Both the position numbers and the translations under genes were made by a program. A stretch of 64,000 bases of DNA. It comes from Halorubrum salipaludis (GTDB lineage: Archaea > Halobacteriota > Halobacteria > Halobacteriales > Haloferacaceae). The stretch is taken from positions 62,001 to 126,000 of the forward strand of contig NZ_NSKC01000002.1 in assembly GCF_002286985.1 (NCBI RefSeq), given 5' to 3'. Below the pieces are notes generated by a model, which ran no database searches, had not been told where the DNA came from, and saw only the letters and a list, made by a program, of their open reading frames with translations. The first letter of the stretch is position 1. The number at the start of each line of letters is the position of its first letter. Positions 1 through 8,201 of the stretch are shown one piece after another.

Positions 1-616
1 CTGTCGGGATCCCGTCCGCGGTCGCAGTCGACCGGAGCGACCCCTCGTCGCCGGTCCCGTACAGCACCACGTTCGTCGCGAACGCCCGCGCGAGCCGCCG
101 GACGCCGGGATTGTCGAGGTCGGCCCGGGCGTGGTAGATCGTCGTCCGGTTCTGCGTCGACGTGTGGAAGTCGAGCCCCAGGTCGCACTGCGCGACGAAC
201 CGCCGGTAGATCCGGTTGGCCATCCGCTCGGTGGTGTTCGAGCGCTCCTTTCCGGGGAACGACCGGTTCATGTCTTGGTCGTAGATGGGCGTGTCGCGGC
301 GCTGCGCCTCGTAGGCCGGAACGTTACACACGTGGAGACAGACCAAGGTCCCGTGGAGGTCGCCGGGCGAGTAGCGGTCGGCGACCTCCTGGACCACCTT
401 GACCCCGTTGAGCTCGTCGCCGTGAATGCCGGCGCTCAAGAAGAGGTTCGGGCCGCCGCCCTCCCCGTTGACGATCGTCACCGGCATCTCGATCGGGTCG
501 CCGAGGTACGTCTCGCCGACCTCGTACCGGATCCGCCGCTTCTCGCCGGGCTCGACCTCGGCGTCGTACCGGAACGGCTCCGGTTCGGATCGCGCTTTCG
601 GGTGCGGATCGCTCAT
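1..616 (-). CDS. Succinylglutamate desuccinylase/aspartoacylase family protein (partial)
   Basis: Only the N-terminal ~205 residues are in the window; the gene runs off the left edge on the minus strand. The ATG is the CAT at 614-616. Visible family marks are GIHGDELNG, which carries the H-x-x-E zinc ligands, then DMNRSFPG and a second zinc-site motif LDFHTSTQN. This is a zinc carboxypeptidase-fold deacylase of the AstE/aspartoacylase family, hydrolysing an N-acyl amino acid or a similar amide. No signal peptide is visible, so it is probably cytoplasmic. Substrate cannot be told from sequence. It diverges from the membrane-protein gene at 695. Confidence 0.85.
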   Translation of the reverse strand, partial: MSDPHPKARSEPEPFRYDAEVEPGEKRRIRYEVGETYLGDPIEMPVTIVNGEGGGPNLFLSAGIHGDELNGVKVVQEVADRYSPGDLHGTLVCLHVCNVPAYEAQRRDTPIYDQDMNRSFPGKERSNTTERMANRIYRRFVAQCDLGLDFHTSTQNRTTIYHARADLDNPGVRRLARAFATNVVLYGTGDEGSLRSTATADGIPT

Positions 617-694
617 ACGTCGCCGTCGCGCGTCGGGACCAAAACCGTTCGGCCGCCGGTAGCCTTACGGCGTCCCTTCGAGAACACTCTCCGC

Positions 695-1633
695 ATGAGC
701 GACCGACGGGGGAGTACTGAGGGGCGCGACGACGCGCCGGACGGGGCCGGCGGCGCCGCGGCGTCCGATCACCCGGGCGAGCGGGCCGAGGACGCCGCCA
801 CCGAGGGTCCGGCCGGAACTGTCGGGAACGCTCCCATCGATCCCGCGGTCGCTGCGACGACCCGCGAGGAGCTGCGCACCACGTTCGACTACCAGGTCGA
901 GCGGCTCCGCGAGATCGACAACAAGGCGATCGAGATCCTGAAGGCGAACCTGCTGCTCATCGGGATCGTCGTCACCGGCGGCTCCATCGTCGTCCAGACG
1001 ACGGTGGACCTGGCCGCCTTCTTGAACCCCTTCACCGTGGTCGGTGGGCTCCTCCTGCTCGCGTCGACCGGGCTGGCCGCGGTCACCTACACCGCGTCGG
1101 ACCTCCGCGGCGGGCTGGACCTCAAGGCCGTCGACGCCGTGGTCACCGCCGAACGGAACGGGGGGTCGGACTCTTCCGACGCCCCGGAGTTCGACGAGCG
1201 GCTCCTCCGGAGCTACGCCGAGTGGATCGATTACAACGCCCGGGTCACCGCCGTCAACGACCTGCTGGCGACGGTGACGGTCCTGCTGATCTTCGTCGCC
1301 TTCGTCTACGTGATCGCGGGGGTCGTCGTGGGGGCGGCGGGGCTCACGCCGGTCGAGTCGTGGACCTCGTTCCTCGTTCTCACGGCCTTCTCGGTCGCGT
1401 TCACGTGGGTCTCCGCCCACATGGACCACCTCGGTCCCGAGACCACCCATCCGGCGGCGTCGTTCGCCGGGATCCCGCTCTCGAAGGGCGGAGACAGGCG
1501 GCAGGCGTGGTCGTCGCTGCGCGCCATGCTCGGTCGGGCCCCCACCGAGGAGGAGGAACTCGGAATCGCGCCGACCGAGACGGGTCTCGACGCGGATGGA
1601 GCGAGCCGCGACGACGCGGACTCGGAGCGGTAG
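695..1633 (+). CDS. Four-helix membrane protein with long acidic N-terminus
   Basis: 312 residues from the ATG at 695. The frame is open much further upstream, but that part overlaps the divergent deacylase gene. Residues 1-60 are Asp/Glu/Gly-rich and disordered. An amphipathic segment (60-82) leads into hydrophobic helices at about 84-101, 112-133, 190-213 and 223-241, in two pairs joined by a ~55-residue soluble loop, followed by a charged C-terminal tail. The motif IDNKAIEILKANLLLIG just before helix 1 resembles the entry of SLATT/Pycsar-effector membrane proteins, but no nucleotide cyclase or other defence gene is beside it. Function unknown; the resemblance is only a suggestion. Confidence 0.75.
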   Translation: MSDRRGSTEGRDDAPDGAGGAAASDHPGERAEDAATEGPAGTVGNAPIDPAVAATTREELRTTFDYQVERLREIDNKAIEILKANLLLIGIVVTGGSIVVQTTVDLAAFLNPFTVVGGLLLLASTGLAAVTYTASDLRGGLDLKAVDAVVTAERNGGSDSSDAPEFDERLLRSYAEWIDYNARVTAVNDLLATVTVLLIFVAFVYVIAGVVVGAAGLTPVESWTSFLVLTAFSVAFTWVSAHMDHLGPETTHPAASFAGIPLSKGGDRRQAWSSLRAMLGRAPTEEEELGIAPTETGLDADGASRDDADSER

Positions 1634-1747
1634 TGAGAACCGGGGGGCGGACGGTGCGGGGACCGATCGACGGTCCCGAGAAAACGCGATACCGGTCGGT
1701 ACGCGAGCCGGGAAAGCAGAGAGAAACCCGCGCTTACTCGCCGGGCG

Positions 1748-1867
1748 TTACTCCTCTTCTTCCTCTTCTTCGACGGGGCCTCGTCCTCGTTCCCAGACGG
1801 CTTTCGCCGATGTGCCGTTCGGTGCCGTGTGCGAGACGTCTTTCATGGTGTCGCGGTCGTTTGCCAT
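1748..1867 (-). CDS. Small acidic protein (39 aa)
   Basis: A short minus-strand reading frame from the ATG at 1865-1867 to a TAA at 1748. It starts MANDRDTMKDVSHTAPNG, continues with AKAVWERGRG and ends in a run of seven Glu. The frame stays open further upstream, but that part lies in AT-rich sequence and looks unlike halophile protein. The Glu run and soluble, disordered character fit a haloarchaeal microprotein. Function unknown. No partner gene is obvious: the flanking genes are a membrane protein and an SRPBCC protein on the other strand. Confidence 0.5.
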   Translation of the reverse strand: MANDRDTMKDVSHTAPNGTSAKAVWERGRGPVEEEEEEE

Positions 1868-2069
1868 CTTGGCGCAGGATAGCGAGGATCCCCGTATTAA
1901 CCCTTCGTGGAAAGAGATAATGAGACCTGATACCATTTAAGGAATTAATATGTGTCGGCTTAACTGCGACGAGACCGTTGGACGGATCGTGACTTTCCCG
2001 CCTCGTCTCGGATGCGAATCGGACGGACGTTTCGATCTCGGCGCGTGCGACGAGGGGTCGCCGTCGACG

Positions 2070-2522
2070 GTGGTTCGCGAGGGCGCGACGCTCGCCGTGG
2101 GCCGCGACGTCGCGGTCGCCCCGGCGGTCGCCGCCGAGCGCCTCCGGGACACCCGCGCGTGGCCCGACTGGGGACCGGCGATAGACGCGGTGGAGAGCGA
2201 CGACCGGTACGTGACTCGCGGGACGACGGGACGCGTTCGCGTCGCCGGCGGGTGGGTCCCGTTCCGCGTGACCGCGTGCAACGATCGCCGCTGGGACTGG
2301 CAGGTCGCCGGGATCCCGGCGACCGGTCACCGCGTCGACCGCTACGCCGGCGAGCCCGACCGCAGCCGCGTCGTCGTCGAGGTGCCGCTGGTCGCGGCGT
2401 GGTACGTCCCCGTCTGTCGGCGAGCGCTCGACCGGTTCGCGGCGCTGGTCGAGGAGCGGGGGAGCGAGGAGTCAGGCGAGGGGTCGGGCGGGCGCGCAGC
2501 CGGCACCGATGTCGACGGCTGA
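2070..2522 (+). CDS. SRPBCC (polyketide cyclase-like) family protein
   Basis: About 150 residues. The core, from LAVGRDVAVAPAVAAERL through WPDWGPAIDAVES to a C-terminal helix RRALDRFAALVEE, has the strand-helix-strand layout of START/SRPBCC ligand-binding proteins, with the usual W-P-x-W after the first helix. The frame is open from an ATG at 1950, but that leader reads poorly as protein (Cys/Phe/Arg-rich), so the GTG at 2070 is preferred; the true start is uncertain. The members of this family bind hydrophobic ligands or act as cyclases, and nothing here reveals the ligand. It converges with the VOC gene. Confidence 0.65.
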   Translation: MVREGATLAVGRDVAVAPAVAAERLRDTRAWPDWGPAIDAVESDDRYVTRGTTGRVRVAGGWVPFRVTACNDRRWDWQVAGIPATGHRVDRYAGEPDRSRVVVEVPLVAAWYVPVCRRALDRFAALVEERGSEESGEGSGGRAAGTDVDG

Positions 2523-2547
2523 CGGGGCGGTTCCGCCGCGACGCCGC

Positions 2548-3030
2548 TCAGCTCTCGTACCCCTCCGCGAACGGGTCGATCTCCTCGCTGCCGGGCTCCT
2601 CCTCGTCGCGGGTGAACCCCGGTCCCGCCGTCGCCAGCTCGAAGACGAGCCCGTCGGGGTCGCTGAAGTAGATGCTCTTGAAGTACGTGCGGTCCTTCAC
2701 CTCGGAGACGCGCACGTCCTTCTCGCGAAGGTGCTCTTGCCACTCGCGGAGCGTCTCCTCGTCTTCGACGCCGAACGCGAAGTGGTGGCTCGCGCCCGGC
2801 CCCGGCGCCCCCTGCGAGTTTGGGTACTCGAAGTAGGTGACGTTGGTCCCCGGCTCGCCCGTCGGCGTGGGCGAGAAGTAGTAGTGGGGCGTCCCCGGGT
2901 CGTCGTAGTTCTGCGTCCGCTTGACCGTGTGCCACCCGAGCACGTCCTCGTAGAACGCGACGGTCTCGTCCATGTCGGTGCAGATGTTCGTCACGTGGTG
3001 CAGCCCGGTGGTGGGTGGCGCGTCAGTCAT
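2548..3030 (-). CDS. VOC family protein (glyoxalase/ring-cleaving dioxygenase-like)
   Basis: 160 residues. It opens with the first beta-alpha-beta-beta-beta unit, GLHHVTNICTDMDETVAFYEDVLGW, whose H is the usual first metal ligand. A mid-protein segment ASHHFAFGVED gives the second-unit His, and SIYFSDPDGLVFELA gives the C-terminal Glu ligand. The full set of vicinal-oxygen-chelate metal ligands therefore appears present, and it is probably an active metalloenzyme. Family members include glyoxalase I, extradiol dioxygenases and resistance proteins, so the reaction cannot be fixed. It lies next to a DoxX/HxlR redox-associated pair, which hints at detoxification but does not prove it. Confidence 0.85.
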   Translation of the reverse strand: MTDAPPTTGLHHVTNICTDMDETVAFYEDVLGWHTVKRTQNYDDPGTPHYYFSPTPTGEPGTNVTYFEYPNSQGAPGPGASHHFAFGVEDEETLREWQEHLREKDVRVSEVKDRTYFKSIYFSDPDGLVFELATAGPGFTRDEEEPGSEEIDPFAEGYES

Positions 3031-3151
3031 TGTCTGTGAGATTGGTTGTCGGGCGGAAAGTTAGTGGTACGGGTCCTCGGGGCGTCGACGTTCGAGACGA
3101 CGAGTCGGTCCGAGTCGAGGATACGAGTCGAGGGTCGTCAGTCGCGCCGGC

Positions 3152-3601
3152 TCAGAACAGCCCGAGGCCGGCCGCGTAGGGCCACGCGGTGCCGCCGACG
3201 GCCAGCAGCGCGAGCGCGGCGCCGGCGCCGTAGACGTTCTTGAGGAAGCTCGTCATCTCGCTCTGCTTCTCCTCCGGGTCGTCGACCGACCAGAAGTCGT
3301 GCATCGTCACGGCCGAGACGAGCAGGAAGGCGGCGAGGGCGCCGGCGGCGAGGACGGGGAACGCGCCGGCGGCGACGCCGAGCCCGCCGAGCACTAAGAC
3401 GAGCCCGGAGGCGATCACGGAGAAGCGCGGCGCCGGGAGCCCCTTGAACTCGGCGTAGCCGGCCATGGTCTCGAGGTCCATGAAGTGGTTCAGTCCCATG
3501 AACGCGAGCGTGGCGCCGAACAGCAGGCGACCGAGCAGGAAGAGTTCGCCCGCGAACGGGGCGTCGAACTGAAGCGGTATCGTTGCGATTTCAGCTAACA
3601 T
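3152..3601 (-). CDS. DoxX family membrane protein
   Basis: 149 residues with four hydrophobic segments. It contains LGRLLFGATLAFMGLNHFM early, typical of DoxX, followed by GLPAPRFSVIASGLVLVLGG and, near the C-terminus, VYGAGAALALLAVGGTAWPY. DoxX proteins are small integral membrane proteins linked to quinone or thiol redox systems; the mechanism is not well defined. It diverges from an HxlR-type regulator 69 bases away, a common arrangement in haloarchaea, so that regulator probably controls it. Confidence 0.85.
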   Translation of the reverse strand: MLAEIATIPLQFDAPFAGELFLLGRLLFGATLAFMGLNHFMDLETMAGYAEFKGLPAPRFSVIASGLVLVLGGLGVAAGAFPVLAAGALAAFLLVSAVTMHDFWSVDDPEEKQSEMTSFLKNVYGAGAALALLAVGGTAWPYAAGLGLF

Positions 3602-3670
3602 CGTGTAACCACATGTACGGACGTAACCTATTTATCGCTTCCCGGACAATAGGGTAAGCAGGTAACACCC
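3602..3670. promoter_or_regulatory. Divergent doxX/hxlR promoter region
   Basis: A 69-base gap between two divergent starts. It contains an AT-rich core (CTATTTATCG at about 3628-3637) suited to a TATA element, and three GTAAC/GTAACC repeats flanking it (beginning near 3604, 3621 and 3660). Repeats of this kind could serve as half-sites for the HxlR protein, but no clean palindrome is present. The operator assignment is an inference from position. Confidence 0.4.
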
Positions 3671-4096
3671 ATGTCATCGCAGGATCTCGCCGGGTCGCCC
3701 CCGGCGGAAACGGCCGACGCGGAGTCCGGCACGGACGCGTCCACCGCCTCCGACGCCGCTTCGACCACAGACGCCTCCTCGGCCCCCGAGACGCCGTGTC
3801 CCGTCGTCGACTCGATCGAACAGATCGGCTCGAAGTGGCGCCTCGTCGTCCTCCACGAGCTGTTGAGCGGCGAGTCGCGGTTCAACGAGCTGAAACGCGA
3901 GACCGACGCCAACGCCCGAACCCTCTCGCGCGTGCTCGACGACCTCCAGGAGACTGGCTTCGTCGACCGACGGCTGGAGGAGGACTCGCCGGTGGCGACC
4001 TACTACAGCCTGACGGCCAAAGGCGAGTCGCTCGCGCCCGTCTTCGAAGAGATCGACGACTGGGCCCACGAGTGGCTCGCCGAGTGTAACGCGTAG
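3671..4096 (+). CDS. HxlR family winged-helix transcriptional regulator
   Basis: 141 residues. A ~35-residue Ser/Thr/Asp-rich N-terminal tail is followed by the HxlR domain: CPVVDSIEQIGSKWRLVVLH, FNELKRETDANARTLSRVLDDL (recognition helix) and a wing near VDRRLEEDSPVATYYSLT. The Cys in CPV is the conserved N-terminal Cys that in some family members senses electrophiles or redox stress. The ATG at 3671 follows the shared promoter region closely. It probably represses or activates the divergent DoxX gene; the signal is unknown. Confidence 0.9.
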   Translation: MSSQDLAGSPPAETADAESGTDASTASDAASTTDASSAPETPCPVVDSIEQIGSKWRLVVLHELLSGESRFNELKRETDANARTLSRVLDDLQETGFVDRRLEEDSPVATYYSLTAKGESLAPVFEEIDDWAHEWLAECNA

Positions 4097-4100
4097 GCGG

Positions 4101-4313
4101 TCACTCCCCGTCCGGGAGCGCCCGTCTGAACGCCGGCCAGAACGGAACGAGAAGCGCTCCCGAGACGACCGCGAGCGCCGGCACCGCCCACTCGATCGGC
4201 AGCCACACGCTCACGAGCACGGCCGTGAGACCGAAGGCGGCGACGAGGTAGACGGCCACCAGCACCTCGACGGAGCGAAATCGGTGGGAGACGGGAGAGG
4301 GGATGGGAACCAT
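4101..4313 (-). CDS. Small membrane protein with two helices
   Basis: 70 residues from the ATG at 4311-4313, MVPIPSPVSHRFRSVEVLV. Two hydrophobic stretches (about residues 17-35 and 41-60) predict an integral membrane hairpin with a positively charged N-terminus. The frame is open upstream for 60 more codons, but these are Arg/Cys-rich and overlap the divergent gene's promoter. No family recognised. Its stop lies four bases from the end of the HxlR gene, so the two converge. Confidence 0.6.
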   Translation of the reverse strand: MVPIPSPVSHRFRSVEVLVAVYLVAAFGLTAVLVSVWLPIEWAVPALAVVSGALLVPFWPAFRRALPDGE

Positions 4314-4432
4314 GACTGAGAGGGCGATGCGTTTCGGATCGGGACCCTCGAGGATACGTTTTGTGCCTCCGGCGGGTCGACGAATCCGATCCCACCGAAA
4401 CCGACACGGCCCTCCGACCCCTACGGATCCCC

Positions 4433-4894
4433 GTGTACGCCGGACTGAAGAACACCCCCTGTTGCCTGTGTGGCCGCGACGACACTCACACACGGATCGC
4501 GGTGCCGCCGCGGGCGCTCACCCTCATGAAGAACGGCGGCCCGATCTCGTGGCGCGACGTGGTGGGCACGGTGACGCTCCGCTTCTGCGCGGACGACTGG
4601 GAGCTCGTGAGCGACCTCGCGATCGAGATGGACGTGCACCCGCTCTCGCGGTGTAACGCGGCGCACGTCTCCTTGGACCTCCGCGAGGACCACGAGGCGC
4701 TGCTGTCGGCGGTGAAGGGCGAGACTGACCAGACGGAGCTGGAGGCGCGGCTCGAACGCGAGGCGGAGTCGACGCTCGACGCCGTCGACGACCCCTACAC
4801 CGAGGAGCGCGACGTGGTCGAAGCGATCGTGGTGTTGCGGGCGCTGGAGGAACTGGGCGTGCGGGACCCGCCGGGCGATCCGGTCGCTCCCTGA
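4433..4894 (+). CDS. Conserved haloarchaeal protein with N-terminal CxxC motif
   Basis: About 153 residues from a GTG at 4433; an in-frame ATG at 4361 would add 24 residues of poor quality. Near the start is TPCCLCGRDDTHTRIAVPP, a Cys pair that, together with a later Cys (FCADDW) and RCNAAH, could form a metal site. The C-terminal half is helical and highly acidic (EARLEREAESTLDAVDD, then VVEAIVVLRALEELG). The family is not recognised; the Cys pattern suggests a zinc-binding protein, and the remainder gives no hint of activity. Confidence 0.65.
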   Translation: MYAGLKNTPCCLCGRDDTHTRIAVPPRALTLMKNGGPISWRDVVGTVTLRFCADDWELVSDLAIEMDVHPLSRCNAAHVSLDLREDHEALLSAVKGETDQTELEARLEREAESTLDAVDDPYTEERDVVEAIVVLRALEELGVRDPPGDPVAP

Positions 4895-4911
4895 CCCCGC
4901 CGCGACCCCGG

Positions 4912-5190
4912 CTACCACCTGACCTCGAACCCGTCGAGCCCCTCCGGCGCCTCGTAGGTGGCGTCGACGTCGTCGACGTCGGCCGCCTTGCTCCCCGTCT
5001 CGCACCACGCGACCATCTCACGGACCGCCTCTTCCGGCCCCTCGAAGACGGCCTCGACGCGCCCGTCGTCGAGGTTGCGCACCCAGCCGTCGACGCCCGC
5101 CTCCCGAGCGGTGTCGCGCGTCGTCGCGCGGTAGTAGACGCCCTGCACGCGCCCCGAGACGTACACGTGTGCTCGCGTTCGGTCGGTCAT
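4912..5190 (-). CDS. acyP: Acylphosphatase
   Basis: 92 residues, the normal length of the family. It carries the signature GRVQGVYYRATTRDTA, whose Arg and Asn (WVRNLDDGRVEAVFEG) bind and orient the acyl phosphate. It hydrolyses carboxyl-phosphate mixed anhydrides such as acetyl or carbamoyl phosphate in the cytoplasm. It diverges from the phosphosugar mutase gene, with 115 bases between the starts. Confidence 0.95.
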   Translation of the reverse strand: MTDRTRAHVYVSGRVQGVYYRATTRDTAREAGVDGWVRNLDDGRVEAVFEGPEEAVREMVAWCETGSKAADVDDVDATYEAPEGLDGFEVRW

Positions 5191-5305
5191 CGGTGAGGGG
5201 TGCGGCCGCCGTCCTGTTAAGCGTCGCGGGGGATCGAGCCGCGACCGACCGTCCCGGCGACCCGCAACCGACGACTTCTAACGACCGCCGACCGACACCT
5301 GCGGT

Positions 5306-6805
5306 ATGGACTTGTTCGGAACCGCGGGGATCCGCGGCAGCGCCGAGGGACGGGTCACGCCGGAGCTCGCGCTGTCCGTCGGGCGAGCCGTCGCGGCGGA
5401 GGTACGGTCGGCCGAGGAGGGAGCCGAGGGCGGGGCGGCGCCGACCGCCGAGGTCGTCCTCGCCCGCGACGGGCGCGTGACCGGCCCGGCGATCGCGGCC
5501 GCGATGGAGTCGGGGCTCGCCTCCGGCGGCGTCAGGGTGCTCCGCGCCGGGCGGCTCCCGACGCCGGCGCTCGCGCACGCCTCGCAGGGCCGGTACGGCG
5601 TGATGCTGACGGCCTCGCACAACCCGCCGGCCGACAACGGGATCAAGCTGTTCCGGGACGGGAGCGAGTTCGACCGGGAGGCCGAGCTGGCGGTCGAGGA
5701 GCGCGTCGCGGGCGAGGAGCGCCCCGCGGCGTGGGACGAGTGGACCGAGACGGAGCGCGTCGACACCCTCGGCGGCTACCTCGACGCGGTCCGCGCGTAC
5801 GCGGAGGGGTTCGGCGACGACCTCGACGGCCTCCGGGTCGCGGTCGACTGTGGGAACGGGATGTCCGCGCCCGCGACGCCGACCGTCCTGCGGGAGCTGG
5901 GCGCCGAGGTCGTCACGCTCAACGGGAACGTCGACGGCCACTTCCCCGGCCGCGGGAGCAAGCCGACGCCCGAGACCCTCCGCGACCTCCGGGCGTTCGT
6001 CGCCGACGCCAACGAGGGCGTGGAGGAGCCGGGACGCCTCGACGCCGGCGGCGGGGCCGACGAGGGCGCCGGCGACGCCGAGGGGTTCGCCTTCGGGATC
6101 GGTCACGACGGCGACTCGGACCGCATCGTGATCGTCGACGCCGACGGCGACGTGGTCCACGAGGACACCGTCCTCGCGCTGCTCGCCGAGCGCTACACCC
6201 GCGAGAGCGACGCCGCCGACCCGGTGGTCGTGACGACGCCGAACGCCTCCGGCCGGATCGACGAGCGCGTCCGCGAGGCCGGCGGCCGGGTCGAGCGCGT
6301 CCGCCTCGGCGCGCTCCACGAGGGGATCGCGGCGGTGCGCGCGGAGGCGGCGGACGGCGACGACGGAATCGATTCCGACACCAGCGTCGTCTTCGCCGCG
6401 GAACCGTGGAAGCACATCCACGTCCGCTTCGGCGAGTGGATTGACGGGGTGGCGTCGGCCGCTGTGATCGCCCGGCTCGTCGCCGAGTCGGGCCTCGACG
6501 CGCTCCGCGAGCCGATCACGGAGCGCCCGTACCGCAAGGTCAGCGTCGACTGCCCGGACGCGGCCAAGCCCGGCGTGATGGACCGGCTGGGAACGACCCT
6601 GCCCGACGCCTTCCCGGACGCGACCGTCGACACCGACCACGGGGTCCGGCTGGAGTTCCCGGACGCCTCGTGGACGCTCGTCCGCCCCTCCGGGACGGAG
6701 CCGTACGTGCGGGTGTACGCCGAGAGCGACGAGGTCGACGAGCTGATCGCGGGCGTCGAGGCCGTCGTCGAGGACGCGGTGGCCGCGGTCGGCGGCGACG
6801 AGTAG
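5306..6805 (+). CDS. glmM: Phosphoglucosamine/phosphomannomutase family protein (GlmM-like)
   Basis: 499 residues. It has all alpha-D-phosphohexomutase marks: FGTAGIRG at the N-terminus, the phosphoserine loop TASHNPP (about residue 105), the Mg-binding loop GHDGDSDR, the sugar-binding segment FAAEPWKHIHVRFG (family usually E-x-S/N), and the phosphate loop RPSGTEPYVR in domain 4. It interconverts hexosamine or hexose 1- and 6-phosphates, feeding UDP-GlcNAc or GDP-mannose for glycosylation and glycolipids. Slightly long for the family because of acidic Gly/Asp loops (for example around residues 240-255). The exact sugar cannot be decided from sequence. Confidence 0.88.
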   Translation: MDLFGTAGIRGSAEGRVTPELALSVGRAVAAEVRSAEEGAEGGAAPTAEVVLARDGRVTGPAIAAAMESGLASGGVRVLRAGRLPTPALAHASQGRYGVMLTASHNPPADNGIKLFRDGSEFDREAELAVEERVAGEERPAAWDEWTETERVDTLGGYLDAVRAYAEGFGDDLDGLRVAVDCGNGMSAPATPTVLRELGAEVVTLNGNVDGHFPGRGSKPTPETLRDLRAFVADANEGVEEPGRLDAGGGADEGAGDAEGFAFGIGHDGDSDRIVIVDADGDVVHEDTVLALLAERYTRESDAADPVVVTTPNASGRIDERVREAGGRVERVRLGALHEGIAAVRAEAADGDDGIDSDTSVVFAAEPWKHIHVRFGEWIDGVASAAVIARLVAESGLDALREPITERPYRKVSVDCPDAAKPGVMDRLGTTLPDAFPDATVDTDHGVRLEFPDASWTLVRPSGTEPYVRVYAESDEVDELIAGVEAVVEDAVAAVGGDE

Positions 6806-6965
6806 CCCTCCGCTCAGCGGTGCGCGAAATCGGATCGCCCGCGATCCGCCTGATCGTTCCTGATACACCACGAACATGGGTACGATCTCCGGGCTATCGC
6901 GGCGAATAGGCGACGCGCTTTCCGCGGGATCGCGCGAACGTGCAACACTCAGGCGGGGAGAGCGA

Positions 6966-6976
6966 CGAATTTATGC
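6966..6976 (+). promoter_or_regulatory. TATA-like box of the BMP lipoprotein gene
   Basis: The AT-rich element GAATTTATG stands about 30 bases before the ATG at 7003, in an otherwise GC-rich gap. That spacing places transcription start at or just before the ATG, giving a leaderless transcript, and supports this ATG over the in-frame ATGs at 6940 and 6973. Confidence 0.5.
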
Positions 6977-7002
6977 CGCGTAGCCGCCCCGTTGTAGGTG
7001 AC

Positions 7003-8076
7003 ATGGCATCCGACTTCGATCGGCGGCGGTTCCTCAAGGCGGCGAGCGCGGCGGGCCTCGTGGGCCTCGCCGGCTGTAGCGGCGGATCGAGCGACGACGG
7101 CGACGACGTGCCCGCGACGGTCGGCATCGTCTACTCCGACGGGGGCCTCGGCGACAACTCCTTCAACGACGCGGCACAGCAGGGGCTCCTCGACGCGGAA
7201 GAGGAGTTCGGCATCGCGTACGACGAGTCGCAGCCGTCCGACACGGGCGAGTTCGGTCAGTACCAGCAGCGGTACGCGAGCTCGACGGACCCGGACTACG
7301 ACTTGGTCTCCTGTATCGGGTTCAACCAGACGGACGCGCTCGCGGAGAACGCGCCGGATTTCCCGGACGAGGACTTCATGCTCGTCGACTCCGTGGTCGA
7401 GGAGCCGAACGTGGCGAGCTACCTGTTCCGCGAGCACGAGGGGTCGTTCCTGATGGGCGTGCTCGCCGCGCGGCTGACCGAGATGGAGTTCTCGGCGGGC
7501 GCGGGGTCGACGGCCTCCGACTCGACGAACCTCGGGTTCGTCGGCGGCGTCGACAGCCCGGTCATCCGCCGGTTCCAGGCCGGCTTCGAGGCCGGCGTCG
7601 ACTACGCCTCCGACGACGTCGACGTCATCACGAGCTACGTCGGCAGCTACGCCGACCCCTCGGGCGGTCAGGAGGCCGCGCTGTCGATGTACCAGAGCGG
7701 CGCCGACGTCGTGTACCACGCCTCGGGCGCCACGGGCGTCGGCGTCTTCCAGGCGGCACAGGAGGAGGGCCGGTTCGCGCTCGGCGTCGACCTCGACCAG
7801 TCGATCACCGAGCCCGAGTTCTCCGACGTGATCCTGGCGTCGATGGTGAAGCGCGTCGACACCGCCGTCTACGAGTCGATCTCGAACGTCATCGACGGCG
7901 AGCACCAGGGCGGCGAGACGGTCGCGCTCGGTCTGGAGTCGAACGGCGTCGAGTGCGTCTACGGCGACGAGATCGGCGGCGAGGTCCCGGACGAGGTCGT
8001 GACCGCGGTCTCCGACGCCCGCGACGCGATCATCGCCGGCGACATCGACGTGCCGGAGACCACCGACGGGAACTGA
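7003..8076 (+). CDS. BMP family ABC transporter substrate-binding lipoprotein
   Basis: 357 residues. A twin-arginine signal DRRRFLKAA and a lipobox LAGC (Cys25) show export by Tat and lipid anchoring outside the membrane, followed by a short Ser/Gly/Asp linker. The body has the BMP/Med pattern: GIVYSDGGLGDNSFNDAA, VSCIGFNQTDALAENA, LGFVGGVDSPVIRRFQAGF and VVYHASGATGVGVFQAA. The family binds nucleosides or related ligands (PnrA, YufN, BmpD). The genes for one ATPase and two permeases follow directly, giving a complete importer. Purine nucleoside uptake is the best guess. Confidence 0.92.
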   Translation: MASDFDRRRFLKAASAAGLVGLAGCSGGSSDDGDDVPATVGIVYSDGGLGDNSFNDAAQQGLLDAEEEFGIAYDESQPSDTGEFGQYQQRYASSTDPDYDLVSCIGFNQTDALAENAPDFPDEDFMLVDSVVEEPNVASYLFREHEGSFLMGVLAARLTEMEFSAGAGSTASDSTNLGFVGGVDSPVIRRFQAGFEAGVDYASDDVDVITSYVGSYADPSGGQEAALSMYQSGADVVYHASGATGVGVFQAAQEEGRFALGVDLDQSITEPEFSDVILASMVKRVDTAVYESISNVIDGEHQGGETVALGLESNGVECVYGDEIGGEVPDEVVTAVSDARDAIIAGDIDVPETTDGN

Positions 8077-8201
8077 GCCGGCGCTCGGAGCCGCACCGCC
8101 GCGGTTCTCCGTGCTCTCGTCGTCCGGATTCGCCCGCCGATCGCCCGCGCCTCGCGGCAAAATCCGCGCTCTTTTAGGCTCCGACGCGGAGTTACGGGTG
8201 A

